From assembly GCA_029289265.1 (NCBI GenBank), contig JARFTX010000020.1, positions 1 through 56,461 on the forward strand: a stretch of DNA of 56,461 nucleotides, given 5' to 3'. Positions 9,095 to 16,627 of this stretch are shown in pieces (positions within the stretch are counted from its first letter, which is position 1; each line of letters starts with the position of its first letter). A program made the position numbers and the translations under genes. This stretch comes from Gammaproteobacteria bacterium. GTDB lineage: Bacteria > Pseudomonadota > Gammaproteobacteria > Burkholderiales > Rhodocyclaceae. A model generated the notes under the pieces. The model was not told where the DNA came from. It did not search any database and saw nothing but the letters and a program-made list of their open reading frames with translations.

Positions 9095-9105
9095 CAAATG
9101 TAAGC
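9095..9105 (-). promoter_or_regulatory. Upstream element shared with paralogue B
   Basis: On the minus strand this reads GCTTACATTTG, 100 bases before the start of paralogue A. The identical 11-mer occurs 95 bases before paralogue B, at 12834-12844. Conservation of sequence and distance in otherwise different flanks suggests a binding site or promoter element for one regulator. Which protein binds is unknown. Confidence 0.5.
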
Positions 9106-9124
9106 AAACTCTGCGGGGGAAGAC

Positions 9125-9182
9125 TTGGGGGCGGGACCCAACTCTTCGCTCGAATTTGGGTGAAATAACCCAGTTTGACCCA
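9125..9182. promoter_or_regulatory. Cluster of TGGGT/ACCCA inverted repeats
   Basis: The 444-base gap between the divergent gene at 8636-8995 and the kinase at 9440 contains TTGGG(N7)CCCAA at 9125-9141, a perfect TGGGTGAAATAACCCA at 9157-9172 and a further ACCCA at 9178-9182. The clustered dyads look like operator sites. No sigma54 -24/-12 pair was found in this gap. The rest of the gap (about 9183-9439) shows nothing recognisable. Confidence 0.4.
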
Positions 9183-9439
9183 GGCTAAGGCGACTCGCCG
9201 AGCCCGCTGCGGCCTTGCACGCCGCGCCGTTCCTGAGGGAGGGGGCCGGGGCTGCGTCTGGTACGGCGTGTGCTTGCGATCAAACTTGAACGCCATCGAA
9301 TCATGATCCCGAGGCCCGTGGTGCGTCCTAAAGTCTTCACTGCAGCACCCGCTGCACACCGCTTTGCATTGCTGCGCGGCGCCGCCGCAGCGCATACGCG
9401 CTCTGCTATGCTTCCCCTGTTGCCGCAGGGGGAATTGCC

Positions 9440-10855
9440 ATGGACGCGAGCAAGCGTGATTCGAAAGGCGAGGCTGGGATGAATCTGCGGCAATTCTCCA
9501 CATCGGTCCGCCAGCAGCCGTTCAACCTCAGCCGCTGGTTCGCGCTGGTTGGACTGCTTTCCATCGCGACGATTTCGGCCGGCGCCGGCTACCTGATGTC
9601 GATGTTCGTCACCGACCGCATGCTGCAGCAGGAGGGCGAGCTCACCAAGGAGTTCGTGCGCAGCGTGGTGTTGGTCGAGCGCCCCCTGCTCGATTACTTC
9701 TCGAACCCGGATGCGACCATGGTCGACGGCGACAGCGCCGCGCTCGAAGAGTCGTTCGCGCACATCGCGCGAATGCCCGATGTATTGCGCGCCAACGTCT
9801 TCGACCGCGAGCGTCGGATCGTCTGGTCGAGCGACCAGATGCTGATCGGACGCCGCTTCGATGCCAACGAGGAGCTGGACCAGGCCCTGTCCGGTCAGCT
9901 CGTCGTCCATGGTGCCCACCATGATTCGCCCAAGCCCGAGCACGAACATCTCGCGCGGCGTGCCAACTTGTTCGTCGAGATCTACGTTCCGGTGCGCGAC
10001 GAGCAAGGCGAGCGTGTGCTCGGAGCGATCGAGTTGTACAAGAATCCGCAATCACTGTTCGATGCGCTGCAGTCGCTGCGCAACTACATCACCGTCGGCG
10101 CGACCTTCGCCGGCGGCTTCCTGTACCTGGCCCTGTTCGGGCTGGTCCGGCGGGCCGACCAGACCATCCGCGAGCAGCAGCAGCGGCTGGTCGACAGCGA
10201 GACGCTGGCCGTGGTCGGCGAGATGGGCTCAGCCGTCGCCCACGGCATTCGCAATCCGCTCGCCTCGATCCGAAGCTCGGCCGAGCTCATCCTCGAGACT
10301 GATCCCGAGACCGGACGCGACGCGGCTGCCGACATCATTGCCGAGTCGGATCGGCTCGAGGCCTGGATCCGCGAACTGTTGTCCTACTCCCGGCCGATCA
10401 CCGAAGTGCCCGATGCGGTCGTGCTCGCGCCGCTGCTCGGGCGCAGCATGGACGAGTTCGGGCGGGAGTTGGAACGCCGCCATATCAGTGCGGCGCTGCA
10501 CCTTGCCGACGACCTGCCGGCCGTTCGGGGCGATCCGCTGTTGCTCGGCCAGGTGGTGCACAGCCTCGTCGCCAACGCGATCGAGGCCATGCAGCAGGAC
10601 GGGCGGCTCGAGATCGTCTGCGAGCCGGCGTCCGGACGGCAAAAGGTCCTGCTGTCGATCCGCGACAGCGGTCCGGGCATGACCGCCGAGCAACTGCAGC
10701 GCGTGGGCAAGCCGTTCTACACGACCAAGGCAAAGGGGCTGGGGGTAGGGCTGGCATTGACCAAGCGTGTGATCGAGCGCTTCGGCGGCCAGTTGGAGAT
10801 CGACAGCGCACCCGGGCGGGGCACTGTCGTGCGGGTGGTCATGGAGCCCGCCTGA
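9440..10855 (+). CDS. Sensor histidine kinase, ZraS/NtrB-like
   Basis: A 471-residue membrane kinase. TM1 lies at about 34-57 and TM2 at 216-236, enclosing a periplasmic domain of about 160 residues. That domain contains a His cluster, HGAHHDSPKPEHEH (157-170), a candidate metal-binding segment. The H-box AVAHGIRNPLAS has the phospho-accepting His at 268. The ATP-binding domain follows with its N-box near VANAIEAM, DSGPGM, and a G-box at GLGVGLAL. ATG 9440 is preceded by GGGGGA. It is paired with the NtrC-family regulator 13 bases downstream, the arrangement of ZraSR/HydHG systems. Confidence 0.88.
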   Translation: MDASKRDSKGEAGMNLRQFSTSVRQQPFNLSRWFALVGLLSIATISAGAGYLMSMFVTDRMLQQEGELTKEFVRSVVLVERPLLDYFSNPDATMVDGDSAALEESFAHIARMPDVLRANVFDRERRIVWSSDQMLIGRRFDANEELDQALSGQLVVHGAHHDSPKPEHEHLARRANLFVEIYVPVRDEQGERVLGAIELYKNPQSLFDALQSLRNYITVGATFAGGFLYLALFGLVRRADQTIREQQQRLVDSETLAVVGEMGSAVAHGIRNPLASIRSSAELILETDPETGRDAAADIIAESDRLEAWIRELLSYSRPITEVPDAVVLAPLLGRSMDEFGRELERRHISAALHLADDLPAVRGDPLLLGQVVHSLVANAIEAMQQDGRLEIVCEPASGRQKVLLSIRDSGPGMTAEQLQRVGKPFYTTKAKGLGVGLALTKRVIERFGGQLEIDSAPGRGTVVRVVMEPA

Positions 10856-10868
10856 CGAGGAGAACACT

Positions 10869-12287
10869 ATGGGCAATGCCATTCTGGTCATCGAGGACGA
10901 AACCGTCCTGGGCAAGAACATCCGGATCTATCTGGAGCGCGCCGGTTACGACGTCCGTCTTGCGGCGACGGCCGAGGAGGGGCTTGGCCAGCTCGACGAG
11001 TTCAAGCCCGATGCGGTGGTGATGGACTTCAATCTGCCCGGGATCAACGGGTTGGAGGCGCTCTCCCGGGTCAAGGTGTTCGACGCGAACATTCCCGTGA
11101 TCATGATCACAGGGCATGGCAGCGTGGAACTCGCAGTCGAAGCGATGAAAGCGGGCGCCTACGACTTCCTCAACAAGCCGGTGGCGCTGAGCAAGCTCAA
11201 GGTGCTGCTCGAGAAGGCCTTCGGCGACAAGCAGCGCGAGAGCGCGCTCGATTACTACCAGCGGCGCGAGGCGGGCAATGCCGCTAACATGGAGAACCTG
11301 TTCGGCGAGTCGCCGCCGATGCAGGACTTGAAGAAGTCGCTCTCGCAGCTCCTCGAAGCCGAATCGAACCTCCAGGACGTCGATGCACCAGCCGTGCTGG
11401 TTCTCGGGGAGACCGGCACGGGAAAGGAGCTGGTGGCGCGGGCTCTGCACTTTAACGGTCCGCGCCGCGACAAGCCCTTCGTCGAGATCAACTGCGCCGC
11501 GATCCCGCCGCAGTTGCTCGAATCCGAGCTCTTCGGCTACGAGCGGGGCGCCTTCACCGACGCCCGCCAGCGCAAGCTCGGTCTCGTCGAGACCGCCGAC
11601 GGCGGGACGCTGTTCCTCGACGAGATCGGCGACCTCGATCTCGGCCTGCAGGCGAAATTGCTGAAACTCCTCGAGGAGCGCACGGTGCGCCGCATCGGCA
11701 GCCTGCGCGATCAGCGGGTGAACGTGCGAATCGTCGCCGCGACCCACCGGCCGGTCGAGGTGCTGGTACGCGAAGGGCGCTTCCGTGCCGACCTGTACTT
11801 CCGTCTGCGCGTGCTGCAGTTGCACCTGCCGCCGCTGCGCGAGCGCGGCAACGACATCCTCGGGCTCGCCCAGCATTTCATCGTCGTGCACAGCTCGCGA
11901 TACGGCAAGCGCGCGCCGCTGCTCTCGCCCGGCGCCGAGCGGGCGCTGCTCGCCTATCGCTGGCCGGGAAACGTGCGGGAGCTGCGCAACGTGCTCGAGC
12001 AGGCTGTCTTGATGGACATGGACGGTGTGATCGAGGCCGGCGAACTGGCGCTCTCGCCGGGGTTGCTCGAGCAGGCAGCTCCGGCCGCATCGGCTGGACC
12101 GGGCGCCCACGCGCATGCTGCGCCCTCGGAGGGTGCGCTCACGCTCGAGGAGATCGAGCGGCGTGCGCTTCTAGACGCTTTGCGGCAAACAGGCTGGAAC
12201 GTCTCGCGCGCGGCGCGGCTGCTCGGCGTGACGCGGGACACCCTGCGTTACCGCATCGACAAGTTTGGCCTGTCGGCGCTCAATTGA
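10869..12287 (+). CDS. Sigma54-dependent response regulator, NtrC family
   Basis: A 472-residue regulator. The receiver domain has Asp53 (VMDFNLPG), Thr at ITGHG and Lys at NKPV. The AAA+ domain has Walker A GETGTGKE (180-187), a sigma54-contact loop GAFTDA (227-232) in place of GAFTGA, Walker B TLFLDE and the arginine-finger region [11 protein letters not shown] Fis-type helix-turn-helix follows ([20 protein letters not shown]). The order and length are those of ZraR/NtrC. It should activate sigma54 promoters when phosphorylated by the upstream kinase. The flanking periplasmic genes are attractive targets, but no convincing -24/-12 element was found at either. Confidence 0.9.
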   Translation: MGNAILVIEDETVLGKNIRIYLERAGYDVRLAATAEEGLGQLDEFKPDAVVMDFNLPGINGLEALSRVKVFDANIPVIMITGHGSVELAVEAMKAGAYDFLNKPVALSKLKVLLEKAFGDKQRESALDYYQRREAGNAANMENLFGESPPMQDLKKSLSQLLEAESNLQDVDAPAVLVLGETGTGKELVARALHFNGPRRDKPFVEINCAAIPPQLLESELFGYERGAFTDARQRKLGLVETADGGTLFLDEIGDLDLGLQAKLLKLLEERTVRRIGSLRDQRVNVRIVAATHRPVEVLVREGRFRADLYFRLRVLQLHLPPLRERGNDILGLAQHFIVVHSSRYGKRAPLLSPGAERALLAYRWPGNVRELRNVLEQAVLMDMDGVIEAGELALSPGLLEQAAPAASAGPGAHAHAAPSEGALTLEEIERRALLDALRQTGWNVSRAARLLGVTRDTLRYRIDKFGLSALN

Positions 12288-12430
12288 CGTGTCACGCCGC
12301 GAGGCCTGGCAGCCTGAACCCGCGCGCGTCAACGCATCGCTTGTTGCGCGCATCGGCGACCGGTGCGCGCACCTCGTCTCGGCAGGCCAAGTGCCACGCA
12401 CTACGCGCAGCCTTGGACGGGGAACGCGCC

Positions 12431-12739
12431 TCAGCGCAGCGGAATGACCAGCGGCGGGATGCTGACGCCGATCACGACGGCCGGATCGCGCGAGTAGAAA
12501 TAGGCGGGTGCCGGTTCGTAGTAGTGATGAACCTCGCGCACCACCGGGCGGTGCACGATGGTCGTGCGCTCCTTGATCACGACGCGTTCGCGCTTGTGGT
12601 GTTTCTTGCCGTGGTCGCGGTAGTCGATGCGTTCGCGGTACTCGTAGCGGTCGCGTCCGGCCTCGGCCGGCAGGCTGGCGGCGAGCAGGGCGCTACCTGA
12701 GACGACGATCGCGAGTAGTTTGAGGGCGGCAGTGTTCAT
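12431..12739 (-). CDS. His/Tyr-rich secreted protein, paralogue B
   Basis: A 102-residue protein with a Sec signal peptide ending LPAEA, a mature region rich in Arg, His, Lys and Tyr (DHGKKHHKRERV, REVHHYYEP) and the ending RDPAVVIGVSIPPLVIPLR. That ending is shared with paralogue A at 8636-8995 apart from one residue. The start at 12739 is set by the signal peptide and a GGAG upstream. It lies beyond the 3' end of the response regulator, convergent with it, so the two paralogues bracket the kinase-regulator pair. Function is unknown. Confidence 0.78.
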   Translation of the reverse strand: MNTAALKLLAIVVSGSALLAASLPAEAGRDRYEYRERIDYRDHGKKHHKRERVVIKERTTIVHRPVVREVHHYYEPAPAYFYSRDPAVVIGVSIPPLVIPLR

Positions 12740-12833
12740 CTCGGGGGCTCCGGATCGTTGCTGTCGTGCCGGCGCATCGGGCCGGTACGGAATGGACCCC
12801 ATTTTAGGTAGGCCGTGCCCTCCGGACTGCGAG

Positions 12834-12844
12834 CAAATGTAAGC
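12834..12844 (-). promoter_or_regulatory. Upstream element shared with paralogue A
   Basis: Second copy of GCTTACATTTG (minus strand), 95 bases before the start of paralogue B and only a few bases from the lutC stop. See the copy at 9095-9105. Confidence 0.5.
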
Positions 12845-12849
12845 GCCGC

Positions 12850-13485
12850 TCAGCCGACCAGGATCACGTGCACCCGGCGCGGGCCGTGAGCGCCGAGCTG
12901 GATCGTCTGCTCGACGTCGGCCGTGCGCGAAGGACCGGAGATGATATTCGTCGCCCGCGCGATGCCCTCGGGCCGGGCGCGCAGCATCGCCCAGGCTTCC
13001 TCGAAGTGCATCACGATCTGCTTCGCTTCCAGCACGACGACGTGGTCGTCGGGCACGAAGTTGTGGGTCGTGGGGCTGTCCGGGCCCGAGGCGAGCAGCA
13101 GGCTGCCCGTCTCGGCGATGCCCGCGAGCGCCGGCGACACGGCGAGCGCCTCGTCGGAGCCGGCTGCGCCGTGGTGGACTTCCCAGCCCTTGGCCCAGCG
13201 CAGCGACTTGAGTCCCGCGCCGACTGCCGCGCGCTGAGGGAGACCCTGCGCCTCGCGATAGGCTTCGACCGCGGCCGGGACGTTGCGCAGCGTCGCCACC
13301 CGCGCGACCGTACCGGCACGGCTCTCGAACTTCCGAACGAAGCGTTCGACCGCGTCCTCGTCGATGGCGGGCCGGGTGTGGGCCGGAACGCGCGTTGCCA
13401 GCGCGCTCTGCTGCGTCGCGTCGAGCGGGCCGCGCTTGAGCGCGCCGCGTATGCCCTTGAGGATGTCCTCGCGTGCCGAAGTCAT
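12850..13485 (-). CDS. lutC: Lactate utilisation protein C (LUD domain)
   Basis: A 211-residue LutC/YkgG-family protein. The LUD domain shows GIAETGSLLLASGPDSPTTH (about residues 118-137) and the ending IISGPSRTADVEQTIQLGAHGP, both diagnostic. With LutA and LutB it makes up the L-lactate oxidising complex that produces pyruvate at the inner face of the membrane. ATG 13485 overlaps the lutB stop by four bases. The gene order is lutA-lutB-lutC on the minus strand. Confidence 0.93.
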   Translation of the reverse strand: MTSAREDILKGIRGALKRGPLDATQQSALATRVPAHTRPAIDEDAVERFVRKFESRAGTVARVATLRNVPAAVEAYREAQGLPQRAAVGAGLKSLRWAKGWEVHHGAAGSDEALAVSPALAGIAETGSLLLASGPDSPTTHNFVPDDHVVVLEAKQIVMHFEEAWAMLRARPEGIARATNIISGPSRTADVEQTIQLGAHGPRRVHVILVG

Positions 13486-14888
13486 GACTTGCCCCGCTTG
13501 CCCTGCCACAGTTCGAGAAAGGTGCGACCGGCGGGTGCGGGCAGGTCGCGCACGTCGGTCCAGGCGGAAGCGAGCGGCAGCCGCCGGATGCGTCCCTTGC
13601 GTCCGATCGCGGCCAGCAGGCGCGCCGCGATGCGCTCGCCGGCGTGGTAGAGGCGGGGCTGCGTCGCGGCAAAGCGCCACAGCTTGAGCGCACGGCGCTG
13701 CATCGCCGGCGTGATCTCCTGCTGGTGCTGCATGTGGCGCAACTCGCGCAGCAGGTCGGGCAGCGGGATCTTGACCGGGCACACCGAAGCGCAGCGGCCG
13801 TTGAGCGTGCAGGCGTTGGGGAGGTCGTAGGCGTTGTCCAGGCCTGTGATGAGCGGCGTCAGCACCGAGCCCATCGGCCCCGGATAAACCCAGCCGTAGG
13901 CATGACCGCCTACCGCCCCATAGACCGGACAGTGGTTCATGCAGGCGCCGCAGCGGATGCAGCGCAACATCTCGCGGAAACGTCCGGCGAGCATGCGCGA
14001 GCGGCCGTTGTCGACCAGCACCACGTGGTACTCCTCGGGGCCGTCGAGGTCGTCGGCGCGGCGCGGGCCGGTCGAGAGCGTCGTGTAGGTTTCGGTTTCC
14101 TGCCCGGTCGCGCTGCGTGCGAGCAGCCGCAGGAACAGCGTCGCGTCGTCGAGCGTCGGCACGACGCGCTCGATGCCCGAGGTGACGATGTGCACCTTGG
14201 CAAGCGTCTGCGTGAGATCGCCGTTGCCCTCGTTGGTGACGATCATCGACGAGCCGGTCTCGGCGACCAGGAAGTTGCCGCCGGTGATGCCGACGTCGGC
14301 GCGGAAGTACTTGTCGCGCAGCATCCGTCGCGCCTCGTCGACCAGCTCCGGTACGGTGGTCTTGCGCGGGCCGCCGTGGGCGGCCTCGAACAGATCCGAG
14401 ACCTGGTCCTTGGTCTTGTGCACGGCTGGCGCGATGATGTGCGAGGGCGGTTCGTGGGCGAGCTGGATGATGTACTCGCCGAGGTCGGTCTCGACCACTT
14501 CCATGCCTTCGTCGATCAGCGCCTCGTTGAGGCCGATCTCCTCGGACACCATGGACTTGCCCTTGGTGACCGTCTTCGCGCCGACGCGCTTGCAGATGCC
14601 GAGGATGATGGTGCGCGCCTCTTCGGCATCGCGCGCCCAGTGCACCTGGCCTCCGGCCGCGGTGACGGCCTGCTCGTAGCGCTCGAGGTAGTGGTCGAGG
14701 TGGTCGAGGATGTGGTTCTTGAGCGCCTTCGCCTCTTCCCGCAGTTGCTCGAACTCGGGCAGCTCGGCGGCCTGCTGCGCGCGCTTGCCGACGAAGCCCT
14801 CGCGCGCCTTGCCCAGTGCCTGCTGCAGGCTCGCATCGTGGATCGCGAAGACGGCCCGTCCCTTGAATTCGTTCGAGCGGATTTCCAT
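13482..14888 (-). CDS. lutB: Lactate utilisation iron-sulfur protein B
   Basis: A 468-residue LutB/YkgF protein. A LUD-type N-terminal region is followed by a ferredoxin-like segment with cysteine motifs CIRCGACMNHCP and CTLNGRCASVCP, which bind two [4Fe-4S] clusters. The C-terminal tail (about 110 residues) fits the family length. It transfers electrons from lactate oxidation toward the respiratory chain. The start codon overlaps the lutA stop by one base (TAATG), so translation is coupled. Confidence 0.94.
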   Translation of the reverse strand: MEIRSNEFKGRAVFAIHDASLQQALGKAREGFVGKRAQQAAELPEFEQLREEAKALKNHILDHLDHYLERYEQAVTAAGGQVHWARDAEEARTIILGICKRVGAKTVTKGKSMVSEEIGLNEALIDEGMEVVETDLGEYIIQLAHEPPSHIIAPAVHKTKDQVSDLFEAAHGGPRKTTVPELVDEARRMLRDKYFRADVGITGGNFLVAETGSSMIVTNEGNGDLTQTLAKVHIVTSGIERVVPTLDDATLFLRLLARSATGQETETYTTLSTGPRRADDLDGPEEYHVVLVDNGRSRMLAGRFREMLRCIRCGACMNHCPVYGAVGGHAYGWVYPGPMGSVLTPLITGLDNAYDLPNACTLNGRCASVCPVKIPLPDLLRELRHMQHQQEITPAMQRRALKLWRFAATQPRLYHAGERIAARLLAAIGRKGRIRRLPLASAWTDVRDLPAPAGRTFLELWQGKRGKS

Positions 14889-15673
14889 TATCGGGTCTCC
14901 CCGGGTTCGGACGCGATACCGCCACCGCCGGCGAGTCCGGCCAGCACTTCGGCGGTGTGGAACACCTTGACGGGCGCGTTGATGCGCTTGAGCCGTCCGG
15001 CGATGTTCATCAGGCAGCCGAGATCGCCGCCGAGAAGCGTGTCGGCGCCGGTCGCCAGCACGTTGCGGATCTTGTCGTCGACCATCTTCTCGGAAATTTC
15101 GGGGTACTTCACGCAGAAGGTGCCGCCGAAGCCGCAGCACACCTCGGCATCCTGCATCTCCTTGAGCTTGAGGCCTTCCACGCCGGCGAGCAGCGCGCGC
15201 GGCTGCCCCTTGATGCCGAGCCCGCGCAGGCCCGAGCACGAGTCGTGGTAGGTCGCGACCGCGTCCAGACGGGCCTGGGCCTGCGTGACGCCCAGTTCGT
15301 CGTGCAGGAAGGAGAGCAGTTCGAAACTCTTCCTGGAAAGCGCCTCGGCACGTGGCGCCCAATCGGGGTCGCCTTCGAAGAGCGCCGGGTAGTCGTGGCG
15401 GATCGTCGCCATGCACGAGCCGGACGGCCCGACGACATAGTCGAAGTGCTCGAAGGTCGCGATCACCTGCCGGGCAAGCGCCCGGGCGGCGTCGAAGTCG
15501 CCGCTGTTGTAGCCGGGCTGGCCGCAACAGGTCTGGCTGTCGGGCACCTCGACCGTGCAGCCGGCGTCCTCGAGCAGCTTGACCGCGGCGAAGCCGATGT
15601 TGGGCCGGAAGACGTTCATCAGACAGGTGGCGAACAGCCCCACGCGCGGGCCGTTCTTCGCTGTTTCGGGCAT
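14888..15673 (-). CDS. lutA: Lactate utilisation protein A, (Fe-S)-binding CCG-domain protein
   Basis: A 261-residue LutA/YkgE protein with two CCG domains, visible as TCCGQPGYNSGD and VCCGFGGTFCVKYPEIS, the latter near residue 195. Such domains bind an iron-sulfur cluster at a quinone- or electron-transfer site, as in heterodisulfide reductase and glycolate oxidase subunits. ATG 15673 is preferred over two in-frame ATGs upstream because GGGGA lies six bases ahead of it. No regulator gene of the LutR or LldR type lies next to the operon in this window. Confidence 0.92.
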   Translation of the reverse strand: MPETAKNGPRVGLFATCLMNVFRPNIGFAAVKLLEDAGCTVEVPDSQTCCGQPGYNSGDFDAARALARQVIATFEHFDYVVGPSGSCMATIRHDYPALFEGDPDWAPRAEALSRKSFELLSFLHDELGVTQAQARLDAVATYHDSCSGLRGLGIKGQPRALLAGVEGLKLKEMQDAEVCCGFGGTFCVKYPEISEKMVDDKIRNVLATGADTLLGGDLGCLMNIAGRLKRINAPVKVFHTAEVLAGLAGGGGIASEPGETR

Positions 15674-15786
15674 ATCCGTCCCCATCGACTCGTTTGGATA
15701 ACGCGACATGGTAAGCATGCGCGGCGCCGGCGCCTAGTTATGGTTTTCCCGCGCCCCTGGAATCCGGGCGCCGTACGCCGACCGCA

Positions 15787-16293
15787 TCAGTGGCCGCCGC
15801 CCTGTATGCGGTCCATCAGCGCGTAGAGCAGGCCCGAGACGATGAATGTGAGGTGGATGCCGACCATCCACGCGAGCTCGCGATCCTCGAGATTGCCGAC
15901 GTTCATGAACCCCTTGAGCAGTTCGATCGCCGAGATCGCGACGATCGACCCGATCAGCTTGATCTTGAGATCCGAGAAGCCGATGTGGCCCATCCACTCC
16001 GGGCGATCCGTGTGCGAGTGCAGGTCCTCCATCTTCGAGACGAAGTTCTCGTAGCCGCTGAACATGATGATGATCAGCAGGCTCATGATGAGCGCGATGT
16101 CGACCAAGGACAGTACGCCGATGATCATCTCGGCTCCGGTCGCGGTGAGGATGTGGGCGAAGAGGCTCCACACTTCCTTGCCGAACTTCACGAGCAGCAC
16201 CAGCAGCGCGAGGATCAGTCCGAAGTAGACGGGTGCCATCAGCCAGCGGCTGGCGAAAAGCAGATGTTCGAACGAAGTCTCAAGTTTCTTCAT
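15787..16293 (-). CDS. YqhA/UPF0114-family inner-membrane protein
   Basis: A 168-residue protein starting MKKLETSFEHLLFASRWL, with about four membrane segments (near residues 18-37, 55-78, 110-128 and 140-158) and the conserved HIGFSDLKIKLIGSIVAISAIELL. These features match the UPF0114 family represented by E. coli YqhA. Its function is unknown. It stands alone between lutA and the divergent kinase gene. Confidence 0.85.
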   Translation of the reverse strand: MKKLETSFEHLLFASRWLMAPVYFGLILALLVLLVKFGKEVWSLFAHILTATGAEMIIGVLSLVDIALIMSLLIIIMFSGYENFVSKMEDLHSHTDRPEWMGHIGFSDLKIKLIGSIVAISAIELLKGFMNVGNLEDRELAWMVGIHLTFIVSGLLYALMDRIQGGGH

Positions 16294-16499
16294 TGGGTCG
16301 GTCGGAAGTCGTTGATTGCGCCGGGGCCACCGCGGGGCAGGCGGCGGCGATGCGGACTGCTCGCCGGTCCGCGATCAGGCGGTGCGACCGGCGGGCGGGG
16401 CCGCGCGATTGTAGCGTGATCCGGGGGCGCCTACGCGGCCGCCGACGCCTCCGTTACATGGGTCAAATTCCCCGATTTGTGAAGGGCTTGAGGTCGGTC

Positions 16500-16554
16500 G
16501 TGACAATAGTCACATACGCAATACGGTTTTTTTGAGTTGTTTGATCTACGTCAG
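16500..16554. promoter_or_regulatory. Two Crp/Fnr-type dyads upstream of the kinase gene
   Basis: GTGACAATAGTCAC at 16500-16513 is a perfect inverted repeat with the TTGAT-N4-ATCAA geometry. TTGATCTACGTCAG at 16541-16554 differs from the Fnr/Dnr-like TTGATCTACGTCAA in its last base. The second lies 74 bases before ATG 16628. Both suggest oxygen- or NO-responsive control of the two-component system. The remainder of the 334-base gap from 16294 holds nothing else recognisable. Confidence 0.45.
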
Positions 16555-16627
16555 CTGTCGTAGGTCCCGGCTTTCGTACGATCGGGCGCTCGTCATGAAA
16601 CCCGAACTATCACTGAGGATATAACCC

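Noticed and set aside
8996-9439. A sigma54 (-24/-12) promoter for the two-component system or paralogue A
   Set aside because: Candidate TGGC...GC pairs have wrong spacing on both strands; no convincing site was found, nor one ahead of paralogue B.
13644-15251. A 535-codon plus-strand frame over lutAB
   Set aside because: Antisense to lutA and lutB, which have intact iron-sulfur motifs and coupled starts.
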